In this document: piece after piece, positions 1 through 5,250 of the stretch
How positions within the stretch are numbered: position 1 is the first letter of the stretch
Layout: each line of letters starts with the position of its first letter
Assembly: GCA_025937115.1 (NCBI GenBank)
Contig: JAICSB010000233.1
Location: 1 to 5,842 of the forward strand
Length of the DNA stretch: 5,842 nt
Reading direction: 5' to 3'
Source: Pseudonocardiaceae bacterium
Lineage (GTDB): Bacteria; Actinomycetota; Actinomycetes; Mycobacteriales; Pseudonocardiaceae
The notes under the pieces: generated by a model
What the model was told of the DNA's origin: nothing
Seen by the model: the letters and a program-made list of their open reading frames with translations, nothing else
The model's database searches: none
Translations under genes and position numbers: made by a program

Positions 1-78
1 CTTGTGATCGTCACTGGGGGTCTCTCGGGCGGTGACCGGTTCGGCGTCGAGGTGCCAGCCTTCGCGGCATTGGGCCAT
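1..78 (-). CDS. Start of an unidentified gene, or frameshifted tail of the 150-aa protein; runs off the left edge
   Basis: From an ATG at 78 this minus-strand frame is open to the window edge and encodes 26 residues beginning MAQCREGWHLDAEPVTARET. Its third codon positions are mostly G or C, whereas the overlapping end of the 150-aa frame loses that bias from here on, so real coding appears to switch frame at this point. No convincing ribosome binding site precedes the ATG. Two readings are possible: a downstream gene that overlaps its neighbour by 68 nt, or a frameshift so that these residues are the true C-terminus of the upstream protein. The fragment is too short to assign a function. Confidence 0.35.
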   Translation of the reverse strand, partial: MAQCREGWHLDAEPVTARETPSDDHK

Positions 79-463
79 CCCGGAGGGTGGTCGCGCACCG
101 GAGCGTCGCGAGCGGGATGGTGGTGGTGGCGTCGGGTGCCAGGTCGGCGCCGAGGGCGTGTTCGGGGACCGGCATGGCGCCATAGACCAGGACCGAGGCT
201 CCGTTGGGTAACAGCCCGGCGACCGAGAGGTGTACTGAGTTACCTCGGGGGATCCGCTGGGCGTGGGCGGTGGCCTGGGTCAGCGTGTCGGCCCAGGCCA
301 GCAGCCCCTGGGCGATCCCGGCGGGGTCGTGGCTGGCCAGTTGCACGGTCACCGGTGCTGAGGTCGCAGCGGTCGCGAGCACCGAGGCGATCGGGGGCAG
401 CTCGAAGGCGGTGAGGTGAGCGCTGATCGCGGCGAGGAGCTCATCGGTCGTTGGCATGGTCAT
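11..463 (-). CDS. Conserved-type hypothetical protein, 150 aa, coupled to the FtsK-like gene
   Basis: The ATG at 463 overlaps the TGA of the translocase gene as ATGA, and a GGAGGTG ribosome binding site lies 6 nt before it, so this start is preferred over the longer open frame reaching 592, which runs inside the translocase gene. The protein starts MTMPTTDELLAAISAHLTAF and looks soluble, with mixed alpha/beta composition. Segments such as LLAWADTLT and PRGNSVHLSV look like an ordered domain; there is no signal peptide, membrane helix or recognisable catalytic motif. I do not recognise its function. The layout suggests it is made with the translocase and may serve transfer. The last 22 or so codons lose normal G/C third-position bias and become arginine- and proline-rich, which raises the possibility of a frameshift near position 80; a natural end near residue 128 would fit the composition. 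Confidence 0.75.
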   Translation of the reverse strand: MTMPTTDELLAAISAHLTAFELPPIASVLATAATSAPVTVQLASHDPAGIAQGLLAWADTLTQATAHAQRIPRGNSVHLSVAGLLPNGASVLVYGAMPVPEHALGADLAPDATTTIPLATLRCATTLRDGPMPRRLAPRRRTGHRPRDPQ

Positions 464-2049
464 GCCACACCTCCGCGAGTTGACCCGGTCGGGTCGGTGG
501 GTTTGATCGGGAAGGGCAGCACCGTGGTGTCGCGGGTGGTCGGACCGGTGACGAACGTTTCGAGTTGCTTGATCGTCGCGTCGGGCACCCACCCGGCGCG
601 GACCCGCAGCGGTTCGCGGATGCCTTCACCGAAGACGTATCCGGTTCCGGCGTCGGTTTCGGTGATCCGGTTGGCCCACGCGCCTCGCTCGTAAGCCTGA
701 TCCCCCAGCACCATCCCGACATGGGATTTCGCTGACACTCGTAGGCAGATCCGCCGGGGGAACAGTTCCCGGACGGGGACGGTGTCCTTGGTGGGTTCCT
801 GGACATAGCCACGGACGGTGAACCCCAATGCCCGCCCCTGGGTGGTCAGCAGGGCGACCCGTTCGGTGATCGCGTCGCGGGTCTTGCGGTCGATGTATTT
901 CGTTAGCGCGCCGATTTCGTCGAACTCCAGCAACTCCAGGGGGTGTTCGGTGCTGATCGGTGCGACCCGTACCCGGCCGGCGAAGGTGGTTTTGCGGGCG
1001 TGCATGGCTTCGACGAGGTCATCGAGGACGGCCAGGGCGTCGGTGCCGGTGACGGCGTAGCGGTGGAAGATCCGCCGCCCGTAGGCCAGCTCCATGCCCT
1101 TGGGGTCGATTCCCGAGACCCGCACGAGGCCATCGCGGAGGGCGGGGGCGATCGACACCAGGGGGCACCACATCGCGGAGTTCTTGCCCGCCCCACTCGC
1201 TCCGGCCACCAGGGTGTGACCCCCTGCGAGGGGGACGTGCCAGTCCTGGCCGTATTCGGTGCGCCCAGAAAATACCCGCCGCAAATCCACTGACGTACCC
1301 GCGACATCGGCCAGCGTTGCGAGGTTCAGGCAGGCCACCGGGTCGGCGAGCAGGTTGCGGCGCTGGAAATCGATCGAGACCACATTCGGGGTTAGTTCAC
1401 GGACCTGGCAGCGGGCCACTGCCCGGGCCGAGGCCAACGCTCGCGCGGCTGCATCGAAGTCTTCCGGTTTTTGACCGGGCACGAGTCGGATGCGGACCTC
1501 GTCCCAGGAGGCACCGGAGCGCACCCCGAGCACCGTGGGCAGATGCGCGCGGGGCTGGTTGCGGCCGCGACGAAGAGGGCGTCCCAGGGGAGTCACCATC
1601 ATCACCACGGGCGCGGCGTCGGGCTTGACGCTCAGGCCGCAGGCGTGTAGCCACTCGGGCAGCTTGGGTGCGTAGACCGTCCAGCGCAGCCACCACGAGC
1701 GCAGGTGCCGGCCAGCCCACGCATCAAACGAAGTCAGATCGACCAGCCGCCACCCGGCCAGCACGCTGGCGACCGCCCCAGCGGTGAAGACCAGGGACGT
1801 CGAACCCCACCAGTGCCACCACGCCAGCAGCGCCAGCACGGTCAGGCTGGTCCGCCAGTGAGTGATCGTCTGGCGCAGCGCCCACACCACAGCCTTGATC
1901 ACCAGCCAGACTGTGAAGAGCACCACCGCGGCCGCCGCGAGGGCTTCGGCGAGCTTGACCAGCCCCTTGCCGAGTTTGGCCAAGACCCACACCACGACGC
2001 CGAGCACACCGGCACCGGCGATCACCAGGGAAATCAGGTACGCGTCCAT
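460..2049 (-). CDS. FtsK/SpoIIIE-type DNA translocase, probable conjugative transfer (TraB/TraSA-like) protein
   Basis: This 529-aa protein is probably the motor that pumps double-stranded DNA between mycelial cells, as TraB/TraSA proteins do in Streptomyces plasmids and AICEs. Visible parts, in order: hydrophobic segments at about residues 4-24, 36-58 and 67-103, which should place the N-terminus in the membrane; a basic linker (about 157-168); then the ATPase domain. The nucleotide-binding loop GASGAGKN is at about 283-290. A Walker B-like LLEFDEI follows at about 373-379, with TTQGRALGF and the RICLRVS region after it. The loop has Asn where most Walker A motifs have Ser/Thr, though Ser follows directly. 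The ATG at 2049 is preferred to the GTG at 2052 because a GGGTGA sequence lies 6 nt before the ATG. No C-terminal winged-helix gamma domain is obvious. Its stop overlaps the next gene by ATGA. Confidence 0.93.
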   Translation of the reverse strand: MDAYLISLVIAGAGVLGVVVWVLAKLGKGLVKLAEALAAAAVVLFTVWLVIKAVVWALRQTITHWRTSLTVLALLAWWHWWGSTSLVFTAGAVASVLAGWRLVDLTSFDAWAGRHLRSWWLRWTVYAPKLPEWLHACGLSVKPDAAPVVMMVTPLGRPLRRGRNQPRAHLPTVLGVRSGASWDEVRIRLVPGQKPEDFDAAARALASARAVARCQVRELTPNVVSIDFQRRNLLADPVACLNLATLADVAGTSVDLRRVFSGRTEYGQDWHVPLAGGHTLVAGASGAGKNSAMWCPLVSIAPALRDGLVRVSGIDPKGMELAYGRRIFHRYAVTGTDALAVLDDLVEAMHARKTTFAGRVRVAPISTEHPLELLEFDEIGALTKYIDRKTRDAITERVALLTTQGRALGFTVRGYVQEPTKDTVPVRELFPRRICLRVSAKSHVGMVLGDQAYERGAWANRITETDAGTGYVFGEGIREPLRVRAGWVPDATIKQLETFVTGPTTRDTTVLPFPIKPTDPTGSTRGGVA

Positions 2050-2117
2050 CACCGATCACCCGCGATTCCCACCAAGGTGATCGCCGCGCACGTTTGGTTG
2101 TTGCTGTTGTCATTCAT
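2049..2117 (-). CDS. Possible 22-aa leader peptide ORF overlapping the translocase start
   Basis: An ATG at 2117 opens a frame of 22 codons, MNDNSNNQTCAAITLVGIAG followed by Asp-Arg and a stop, whose TGA shares one base with the ATG of the translocase gene (TGATG). Third positions are about three quarters G or C. This arrangement is typical of translational coupling, but no clear ribosome binding site precedes the ATG, and the ORF is too short for composition to prove coding. It could equally be chance. An alternative frame starting at 2113 runs far into the translocase gene and is less likely. Confidence 0.25.
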   Translation of the reverse strand: MNDNSNNQTCAAITLVGIAGDR

Positions 2118-2171
2118 CCCGGGTAGGGGGCTTGCGCCGTGCCCGGTGGGTCTGCGTATCCTCACTACTGT

Positions 2172-2276
2172 TCACTCCTGACTCGGGTGGACAGCGCAGA
2201 AGCGGATCAGGTTGGTAGCCGAAGATTCCGCTTCTGCGCGTACGTCGGTCGTGCGATTGATGAGGGCGTGCGGCAT
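2172..2276 (-). CDS. Possible small protein, 34 aa
   Basis: An ATG at 2276 is preceded by a G-rich GGGGGTGG about 8 nt upstream and opens 34 codons beginning MPHALINRTTDVRAEAESSA. About three quarters of third positions are G or C, which fits but does not prove coding. The frame lies between the 52-aa zinc-ribbon-like gene and the translocase gene on the same strand, and it contains the 13-bp inverted repeat, so the region may instead be a noncoding control or DNA-processing site. The start codon itself lies in a short hairpin. No motif is recognised. Confidence 0.33.
   Translation of the reverse strand: MPHALINRTTDVRAEAESSATNLIRFCAVHPSQE
2194..2239. repeat. Perfect 13-bp inverted repeat with 20-nt spacer upstream of the translocase gene
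   Basis: GCGCAGAAGCGGA at 2194-2206 is the exact reverse complement of TCCGCTTCTGCGC at 2227-2239, separated by 20 nt. No T-run follows the second arm on either strand, so it does not look like a factor-independent terminator. It sits about 145 bp before the start of the transfer ATPase. Possible roles are a binding site for an element protein (transfer, replication or partition), an operator, or an RNA hairpin in the operon transcript. On the minus strand it falls inside the doubtful 34-aa ORF. Confidence 0.85.
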
Positions 2277-2284
2277 TACCGCAC
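2268..2284 (-). repeat. Short inverted repeat enclosing the start codon of the 34-aa ORF
   Basis: GTGCGG (2268-2273) and CCGCAC (2279-2284) form a 6-bp stem with a 5-nt loop. On the minus-strand transcript the loop and stem include the ATG at 2276-2274, so folding could hide that start. With a stem this short it may be chance. Confidence 0.35.
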
Positions 2285-2328
2285 CACCCCCGGTGCGTTG
2301 ATTTTCGTCTGAACTATTTGGGTGGTTG

Positions 2329-2487
2329 TTATTGCAGGCTGCGGCAGCTACCGCAGATCGGGTGAACTCCTGCCGGCAGGAACGCATAGCTTCCGCACCT
2401 GCGGCAGGTCTGCCAGGTCAAACGAACCCGCCACCGGCGTGCCCGCCGCCGCTCAATGTGCGCGGACCACCACCGCTGCCAGCCCAT
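2329..2487 (-). CDS. Small basic protein with paired CxxC motifs (zinc-ribbon-like), 52 aa
   Basis: The start is well supported: GGAGGAGGTGA lies 5 nt before the ATG at 2487, an almost ideal match to the 16S rRNA 3' end. The product begins MGWQRWWSAHIERRRARRWR, a Trp- and Arg-rich basic stretch to about residue 22, then carries C28-x2-C31 (TCRRCG) and C45-x2-C48 (ICGSCRS) before a TAA stop. Four cysteines in two CxxC pairs with a 13-residue gap suggest one structural zinc site, as in small zinc ribbons, and the basic N-terminus suggests nucleic acid contact. Neither is proven. It lies 34 nt after the stop of the 108-aa gene in the same operon and before the translocase gene, so a role in control or DNA handling of the element is a fair guess. 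No named family is recognised. Confidence 0.8.
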   Translation of the reverse strand: MGWQRWWSAHIERRRARRWRVRLTWQTCRRCGSYAFLPAGVHPICGSCRSLQ

Positions 2488-2492
2488 CGCTG

Positions 2493-2503
2493 TCACCTCC
2501 TCC
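2493..2503 (-). promoter_or_regulatory. Strong ribosome binding site of the 52-aa protein
   Basis: Read on the minus strand the site is GGAGGAGGTGA, followed by CAGCG and then ATG. It is the best Shine-Dalgarno match seen in the window and fixes the start of a gene that is otherwise too short to call by length. It implies a well-translated small protein. Confidence 0.75.
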
Positions 2504-2521
2504 CTAACTCCGATAGGCCGG

Positions 2522-2848
2522 TTACTTCCCCGCTTCAGGGCGGGCTTCTGTTACTGATTGGGTTTCGGTCGCCGGTGCGAGCACGGTCACGTCGTTGGCG
2601 TGGCAGGTCTGCCAGATGGCGTTATCCAGCCGCACGGGGAATAGGCCAAGCAAACCCGGCAAGCACTCACGTTGATACGACATCACGGTCCCGGTAAGCC
2701 GTGACCCATCCCTGAGCTGCACCCGCATGCCCACGGCCAAGCCCGGTCTGCTGCGGCTGCCTGCGGCCAGCGCACGAGGCGGCGGACTACTCACCCGGCG
2801 CGACGCGTGGGACACCGGCGCCCGTGCCGACAAGACCGGGCTACTCAT
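2522..2848 (-). CDS. Hypothetical protein, 108 aa, coupled to the Pra-like gene
   Basis: The ATG at 2848 overlaps the TGA of the Pra-like gene as ATGA, with a GGGGAGAG sequence about 8 nt upstream, and third-position G/C bias is good from this start, so the full length is preferred over an internal ATG at 2728. Residues 1-40 are Ser/Pro/Arg/Ala-rich and probably disordered. Residues 41-92 (starting MRVQLRDGSRLTGTV, ending DVTVLAP) look like a small beta domain of the SH3 or KOW barrel type, a guess from alternating hydrophobic residues and a glycine turn. The tail is acidic and polar. No catalytic motif is seen. Its place right after the Pra-like gene suggests an accessory role in element activation or transfer. 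Confidence 0.72.
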   Translation of the reverse strand: MSSPVLSARAPVSHASRRVSSPPPRALAAGSRSRPGLAVGMRVQLRDGSRLTGTVMSYQRECLPGLLGLFPVRLDNAIWQTCHANDVTVLAPATETQSVTEARPEAGK

Positions 2849-3333
2849 GCCGCTGCTCTCCCCGGCGTGTCGGTCGGGCCAGTGGCGGACCTGCTCGACG
2901 GCAGCTTGCCGGCTGTCGCCACGGTGGCCGAGGGACTACCGGGTGCCCTCATGCCGGTGGCCCGGATGATCCACGTGATCCACTTTGCCTGGCCGGAGGT
3001 CTCCGCGCGCGGGGCCACCGTCATCCCTTCCAACACGACTGGCCGAAACGGCAGACCTGCGATCGCTTCTGGCGGGACGGGCTGGTGAGCGCAGGCGAAC
3101 TCCACCGGGAACGATTTCTCCCGGTCTTTCTCCGCTGCCGGGTCAGCGAACGTTCCCCGGTACAACGGCAGGCCGGTGGCCTCATCGATCCGGGGACGCA
3201 CCGGCCGGTTGCGGGCGCGGTCTTCTTGCGATTGGTACTCCATCACCGCAGTGATCTCGCCCACCAGGAACAAACCTTGTGGGAACCACTCGTCGAAGTC
3301 AGCTGTCAGCCGGGCATTCTTCGGGGCTGCCAT
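2845..3333 (-). CDS. pra: Pra-like activator of plasmid replication, integration and excision
   Basis: This 162-aa protein resembles the family annotated in actinomycetes as plasmid replication, integration and excision activator, typified by Pra of the AICE pSAM2, which switches the integrated element to its excised, replicating and transferring state. Family-like segments as I recall them: GLFLVGEITAVMEY (about 20-33), RIDEATGLPLYRGTF (48-62), HQPVPPEAIAGLPFRPVVLE (83-102), MTVAPRAET (104-112) and the end of the conserved part at RATGMRAP (124-131). A Ser/Thr/Pro/Ala-rich tail of about 30 residues follows. The ATG at 3333 is chosen because AGGAGG lies about 11 nt before it, while the in-frame GTG at 3342 is only 2 nt from that site. 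The start overlaps the end of the 93-aa gene by 35 nt out of frame, and the stop overlaps the 108-aa gene. Assignment rests on remembered family pattern, not on a search. Confidence 0.83.
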   Translation of the reverse strand: MAAPKNARLTADFDEWFPQGLFLVGEITAVMEYQSQEDRARNRPVRPRIDEATGLPLYRGTFADPAAEKDREKSFPVEFACAHQPVPPEAIAGLPFRPVVLEGMTVAPRAETSGQAKWITWIIRATGMRAPGSPSATVATAGKLPSSRSATGPTDTPGRAAA

Positions 3334-3580
3334 CGTTGTCACTTCCTCCTGCTAGTTTTCTGTGATCTCCTGATGTCTCATCTGCTGCTTTGGTCAGCAT
3401 TTCTGCCACCGCGCGGGCTTCGTCAATGCTGAATTTGAGGCCGCGTAAGCCGGGTATTGCAAGGACAAGCTGGTCCCCTTCCGGGAATACCCAGATGTAT
3501 CGCTCCGCACCCTCGACCACTATTCCCGCATCGGAGGGCTTAGCCCCGACTGCACGCGAGCGTCGTGCCCGTGTCGTCAT
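3299..3580 (-). CDS. Small conserved-type protein of unknown function, 93 aa, first gene of the leftward operon
   Basis: The ATG at 3580 follows GAGAGG at about 9 nt and begins a 93-aa protein with a basic N-terminus (MTTRARRSRAVGAKPSDAGI). A compact core follows at about 26-68, including AERYIWVFPEGDQLVLAIPG and an amphipathic helix IDEARAVAEMLTKAADE. The tail after residue 70 is Gly/Ser/Asp-rich and probably disordered; part of it is encoded by the overlap with the Pra-like gene. The core reads like a small single-domain protein found beside Pra-type genes in actinomycete elements, but I know no function for it. It is the gene nearest to the palindrome and site array, so it and the Pra-like gene are probably the first targets of control from the divergent regulator. 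Confidence 0.75.
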   Translation of the reverse strand: MTTRARRSRAVGAKPSDAGIVVEGAERYIWVFPEGDQLVLAIPGLRGLKFSIDEARAVAEMLTKAADETSGDHRKLAGGSDNDGSPEECPADS

Positions 3581-3645
3581 CCCGTGGTCCTCTCACCGGT
3601 CTGTCCCCCTTCATGTCGCGAGCTATCTCGGACGGCCATACAGTG

Positions 3646-3659
3646 CCGCCGATCGGCGG
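3646..3659. promoter_or_regulatory. 14-bp perfect palindrome in the divergent control region
   Basis: CCGCCGATCGGCGG is a perfect 14-bp palindrome, 66 bp upstream of the leftward 93-aa gene and beside the four-site array. It differs in sequence from that array, so it may bind another protein. No matching copy was seen elsewhere in the window by eye. GC-rich palindromes can arise by chance in such DNA, so its function is uncertain. Confidence 0.45.
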
Positions 3660-3676
3660 AATCGGCAAAGAACACC

Positions 3677-3769
3677 GCGCATATGCGCTGCCAGCGGGCC
3701 CGCGAATATGCGTCGGGCGCATACGTGCAGGTCAGGAATTCGGGTGGGTTAGACTCCGCGCATATGTCG
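3677..3769. promoter_or_regulatory. Array of four operator-like sites, consensus GCGCATATGCGC
   Basis: Four related 12-bp sites lie between the divergent operons: GCGCATATGCGC at 3677 (a perfect palindrome), GCGAATATGCGT at 3702, GCGCATACGTGC at 3717 and GCGCATATGTCG at 3758. They match the first at 10, 10 and 9 of 12 positions. Start-to-start distances are 25, 15 and 41 bp. The last site begins 3 bp after the -10-like TAGACT of the rightward regulator, where a bound protein would block initiation. The others lie on the side of the leftward Pra operon. A GCGGGCCCGC palindrome (3694-3703) sits between and partly over the first two. The obvious candidate binder is the XRE-type regulator encoded next door, which would then control itself and the Pra operon. 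Confidence 0.62.
3750..3755 (+). promoter_or_regulatory. -10-like element for the rightward regulator gene
   Basis: TAGACT matches the actinomycete -10 pattern TAnnnT and would start transcription near 3762, giving a leader of about 25 nt to the ATG at 3787. No good TTGACA-like -35 is seen at 16-18 bp upstream, which would fit a weak or activator-dependent promoter. One operator-like site overlaps the predicted start point. Confidence 0.42.
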
Positions 3770-3786
3770 TCATGACGGGAGCGCCG

Positions 3787-5250
3787 ATGAGTGAGCACCA
3801 CGCACGCCGCAGTTGCACGTCGTGCAATGCCGCCTTGGCAGCTGATGACCGCGCGGAACTGTGTGAGTCGTGCGCGAAAGCCGCGCCTGCTGCGTGCGAT
3901 GCGGTGCCGGTGCTATCCGCCGACTTCTGGGAGCAGCCGGAAGTCAGGTCGGCCCTGCTCAGCCAGCACTTCGGTCGCTTCCTGCGCACCTACCGGACGA
4001 TTCAGTCCCCCCAGGTCAAGCAGATCCAGTTGGCCCACTGGCTTGGCATCACTCAGGGCCAGCTCAGCCGGATCGAGCGTTCGTCCACACCCGTCGGCGA
4101 CCTGCACAAGCTGGCTACCTGGGCGCGCGTACTGCACGTCCCGCCAGATCAGCTGTGGTTCACCCCAACACCTGCTTCGTCTGACACAGATGATGCGGCG
4201 TTCGACCGAGCTACCGTGGAGACACCACAGCACAACGAAGAGAGTGACGTGCACCGACGAGACCTGTTCAAGGTCGCTGGGGCCGCAGCCGCTGCCGCCG
4301 GTACTGGTGTTCTCTCCGATACCCCGTGGCAGCGGCTGATCGACTCGGTGGACAAGGCGCGACCGGTCGACCCAGCAACCGTTCAACTCATACACGATCG
4401 AACTGTCGACCTTTTCTACGCCGACGAAACTGTTCCTTCTCGTGAGTTGCTCGACTCGGTGATGCAGCACCGAACCACGATTAAGGCGCTACTTGGCAAT
4501 TCTCGTGGCGAATCGATTCAAAACGGTCTCGCGGTTGCCATGGGTGAGACCGATGCCTTGGCGGGCTGGCTATTATTCGATTTGGGCCGGGGAAACGACG
4601 CGGCCAACGCGTGGCGTTCAGCGTGGAGGATTGCGAAGGAGACAGGTGATGGTCCGTTAGCTGCTTGCGCGCTCGGCTATTGGAGCTACCTGGCGGCATC
4701 GCGTAACGACACCGCGCCCGCGGTCCGCCTGTTACAACAGGCAGGGGAATACGTACCCGGCTCGTCCGCGCCCGCCACGCGTTCCTGGCTATCAGCGCGG
4801 GAGGCCGAGGAACTAGCGCGATTGGGTGACGAACCCAGAGCACTGCGCGCTGTCGAACGGGCACTGACCGCATTCGATTTTGCACGCCCCCGCTCCGAAC
4901 GGCCGTGGACTGTGTTCTTCAGTGCCAGCAGACTCGGGAGCATGACAGTGTCGACATACATGACCTTGCGTCACCGGGACACTACCGTCGCTGCCGACTC
5001 ATTGCTTGCGTCTTTACCGCCCACAAATAACAAAGTCCGAGCCATTGTGCTTTCCGATCTCACGGTCAACGCCGCTCAGGCGAAAGATTATGACCGAGCA
5101 ACCGCGCTAGCGTCAGATGCTATCAAGCTGACAACTCAGACTGAGACTAGCATGGCCAAGCAGCGACTCTTAGCCTTTGCGGCCGTGCTCCCAGCGATAA
5201 GCGATGCAGGCCTCTTGCGTGACCAAATTATATCAACCCTGCGTCGGTAG
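3787..5250 (+). CDS. XRE-type regulator with N-terminal zinc-ribbon motif and TPR-like C-terminal region, 487 aa
   Basis: This is probably the transcriptional switch of the element. The ATG at 3787 is chosen for a GGGAG site 5 nt upstream; the open frame extends to 3565 but crosses the promoter and site array. Domains in order: C10-x2-C13 and C26-x2-C29, a zinc-ribbon-like pair; a helix-turn-helix of XRE/Cro type at about 57-122, with QIQLAHWLGITQGQLSRIER as its core; a polar linker; RRDLFKVAG followed by an Ala-rich stretch (158-171). This last part resembles a Tat signal but is internal, a pattern I recall from other actinomycete XRE regulators. Residues 190-487 are a long helical region with TPR-like Ala/Leu periodicity, perhaps sensing a ligand or partner. 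Five TTA leucine codons (residues 263, 291, 316, 410, 462) all lie in the C-terminal half. The gene diverges from the Pra operon, which it most likely controls. Confidence 0.9.
   Translation: MSEHHARRSCTSCNAALAADDRAELCESCAKAAPAACDAVPVLSADFWEQPEVRSALLSQHFGRFLRTYRTIQSPQVKQIQLAHWLGITQGQLSRIERSSTPVGDLHKLATWARVLHVPPDQLWFTPTPASSDTDDAAFDRATVETPQHNEESDVHRRDLFKVAGAAAAAAGTGVLSDTPWQRLIDSVDKARPVDPATVQLIHDRTVDLFYADETVPSRELLDSVMQHRTTIKALLGNSRGESIQNGLAVAMGETDALAGWLLFDLGRGNDAANAWRSAWRIAKETGDGPLAACALGYWSYLAASRNDTAPAVRLLQQAGEYVPGSSAPATRSWLSAREAEELARLGDEPRALRAVERALTAFDFARPRSERPWTVFFSASRLGSMTVSTYMTLRHRDTTVAADSLLASLPPTNNKVRAIVLSDLTVNAAQAKDYDRATALASDAIKLTTQTETSMAKQRLLAFAAVLPAISDAGLLRDQIISTLRR

Noticed and set aside
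4..414. Plus-strand frame rich in Arg, Gly and Trp
   Set aside because: It is antisense to the 150-aa gene and has the low-complexity composition typical of shadow frames in high-GC DNA.
464..592. N-terminal extension of the 150-aa protein
   Set aside because: It lies wholly inside the translocase gene in another frame. The ATG at 463 has a strong ribosome binding site and an ATGA overlap.
1724..2113. 129-residue minus-strand frame starting MTTATTKRARR
   Set aside because: It runs through the membrane-segment part of the translocase in another frame, becomes Arg/Gly-rich and loses third-position bias.
2119..2146. CCGGG...CCCGG hairpin upstream of the translocase gene as a terminator
   Set aside because: The stem is only 5 bp with a long loop and no T-run, within GC-rich DNA where such pairs are frequent.
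3565..3786. In-frame upstream extension of the regulator (74 extra residues)
   Set aside because: It would cross the -10-like element, the site array and the palindrome. The ATG at 3787 has a ribosome binding site and begins the zinc-ribbon-like domain.
4258..4299. Tat secretion signal (RRDLFK plus Ala-rich stretch)
   Set aside because: It lies about 158 residues into the protein, after a DNA-binding domain, so export is unlikely; I recall similar internal stretches in actinomycete XRE regulators.
3913..4470. 185-residue minus-strand frame
   Set aside because: It is antisense to the helix-turn-helix region of the regulator, which has clear domain motifs and proper codon bias.
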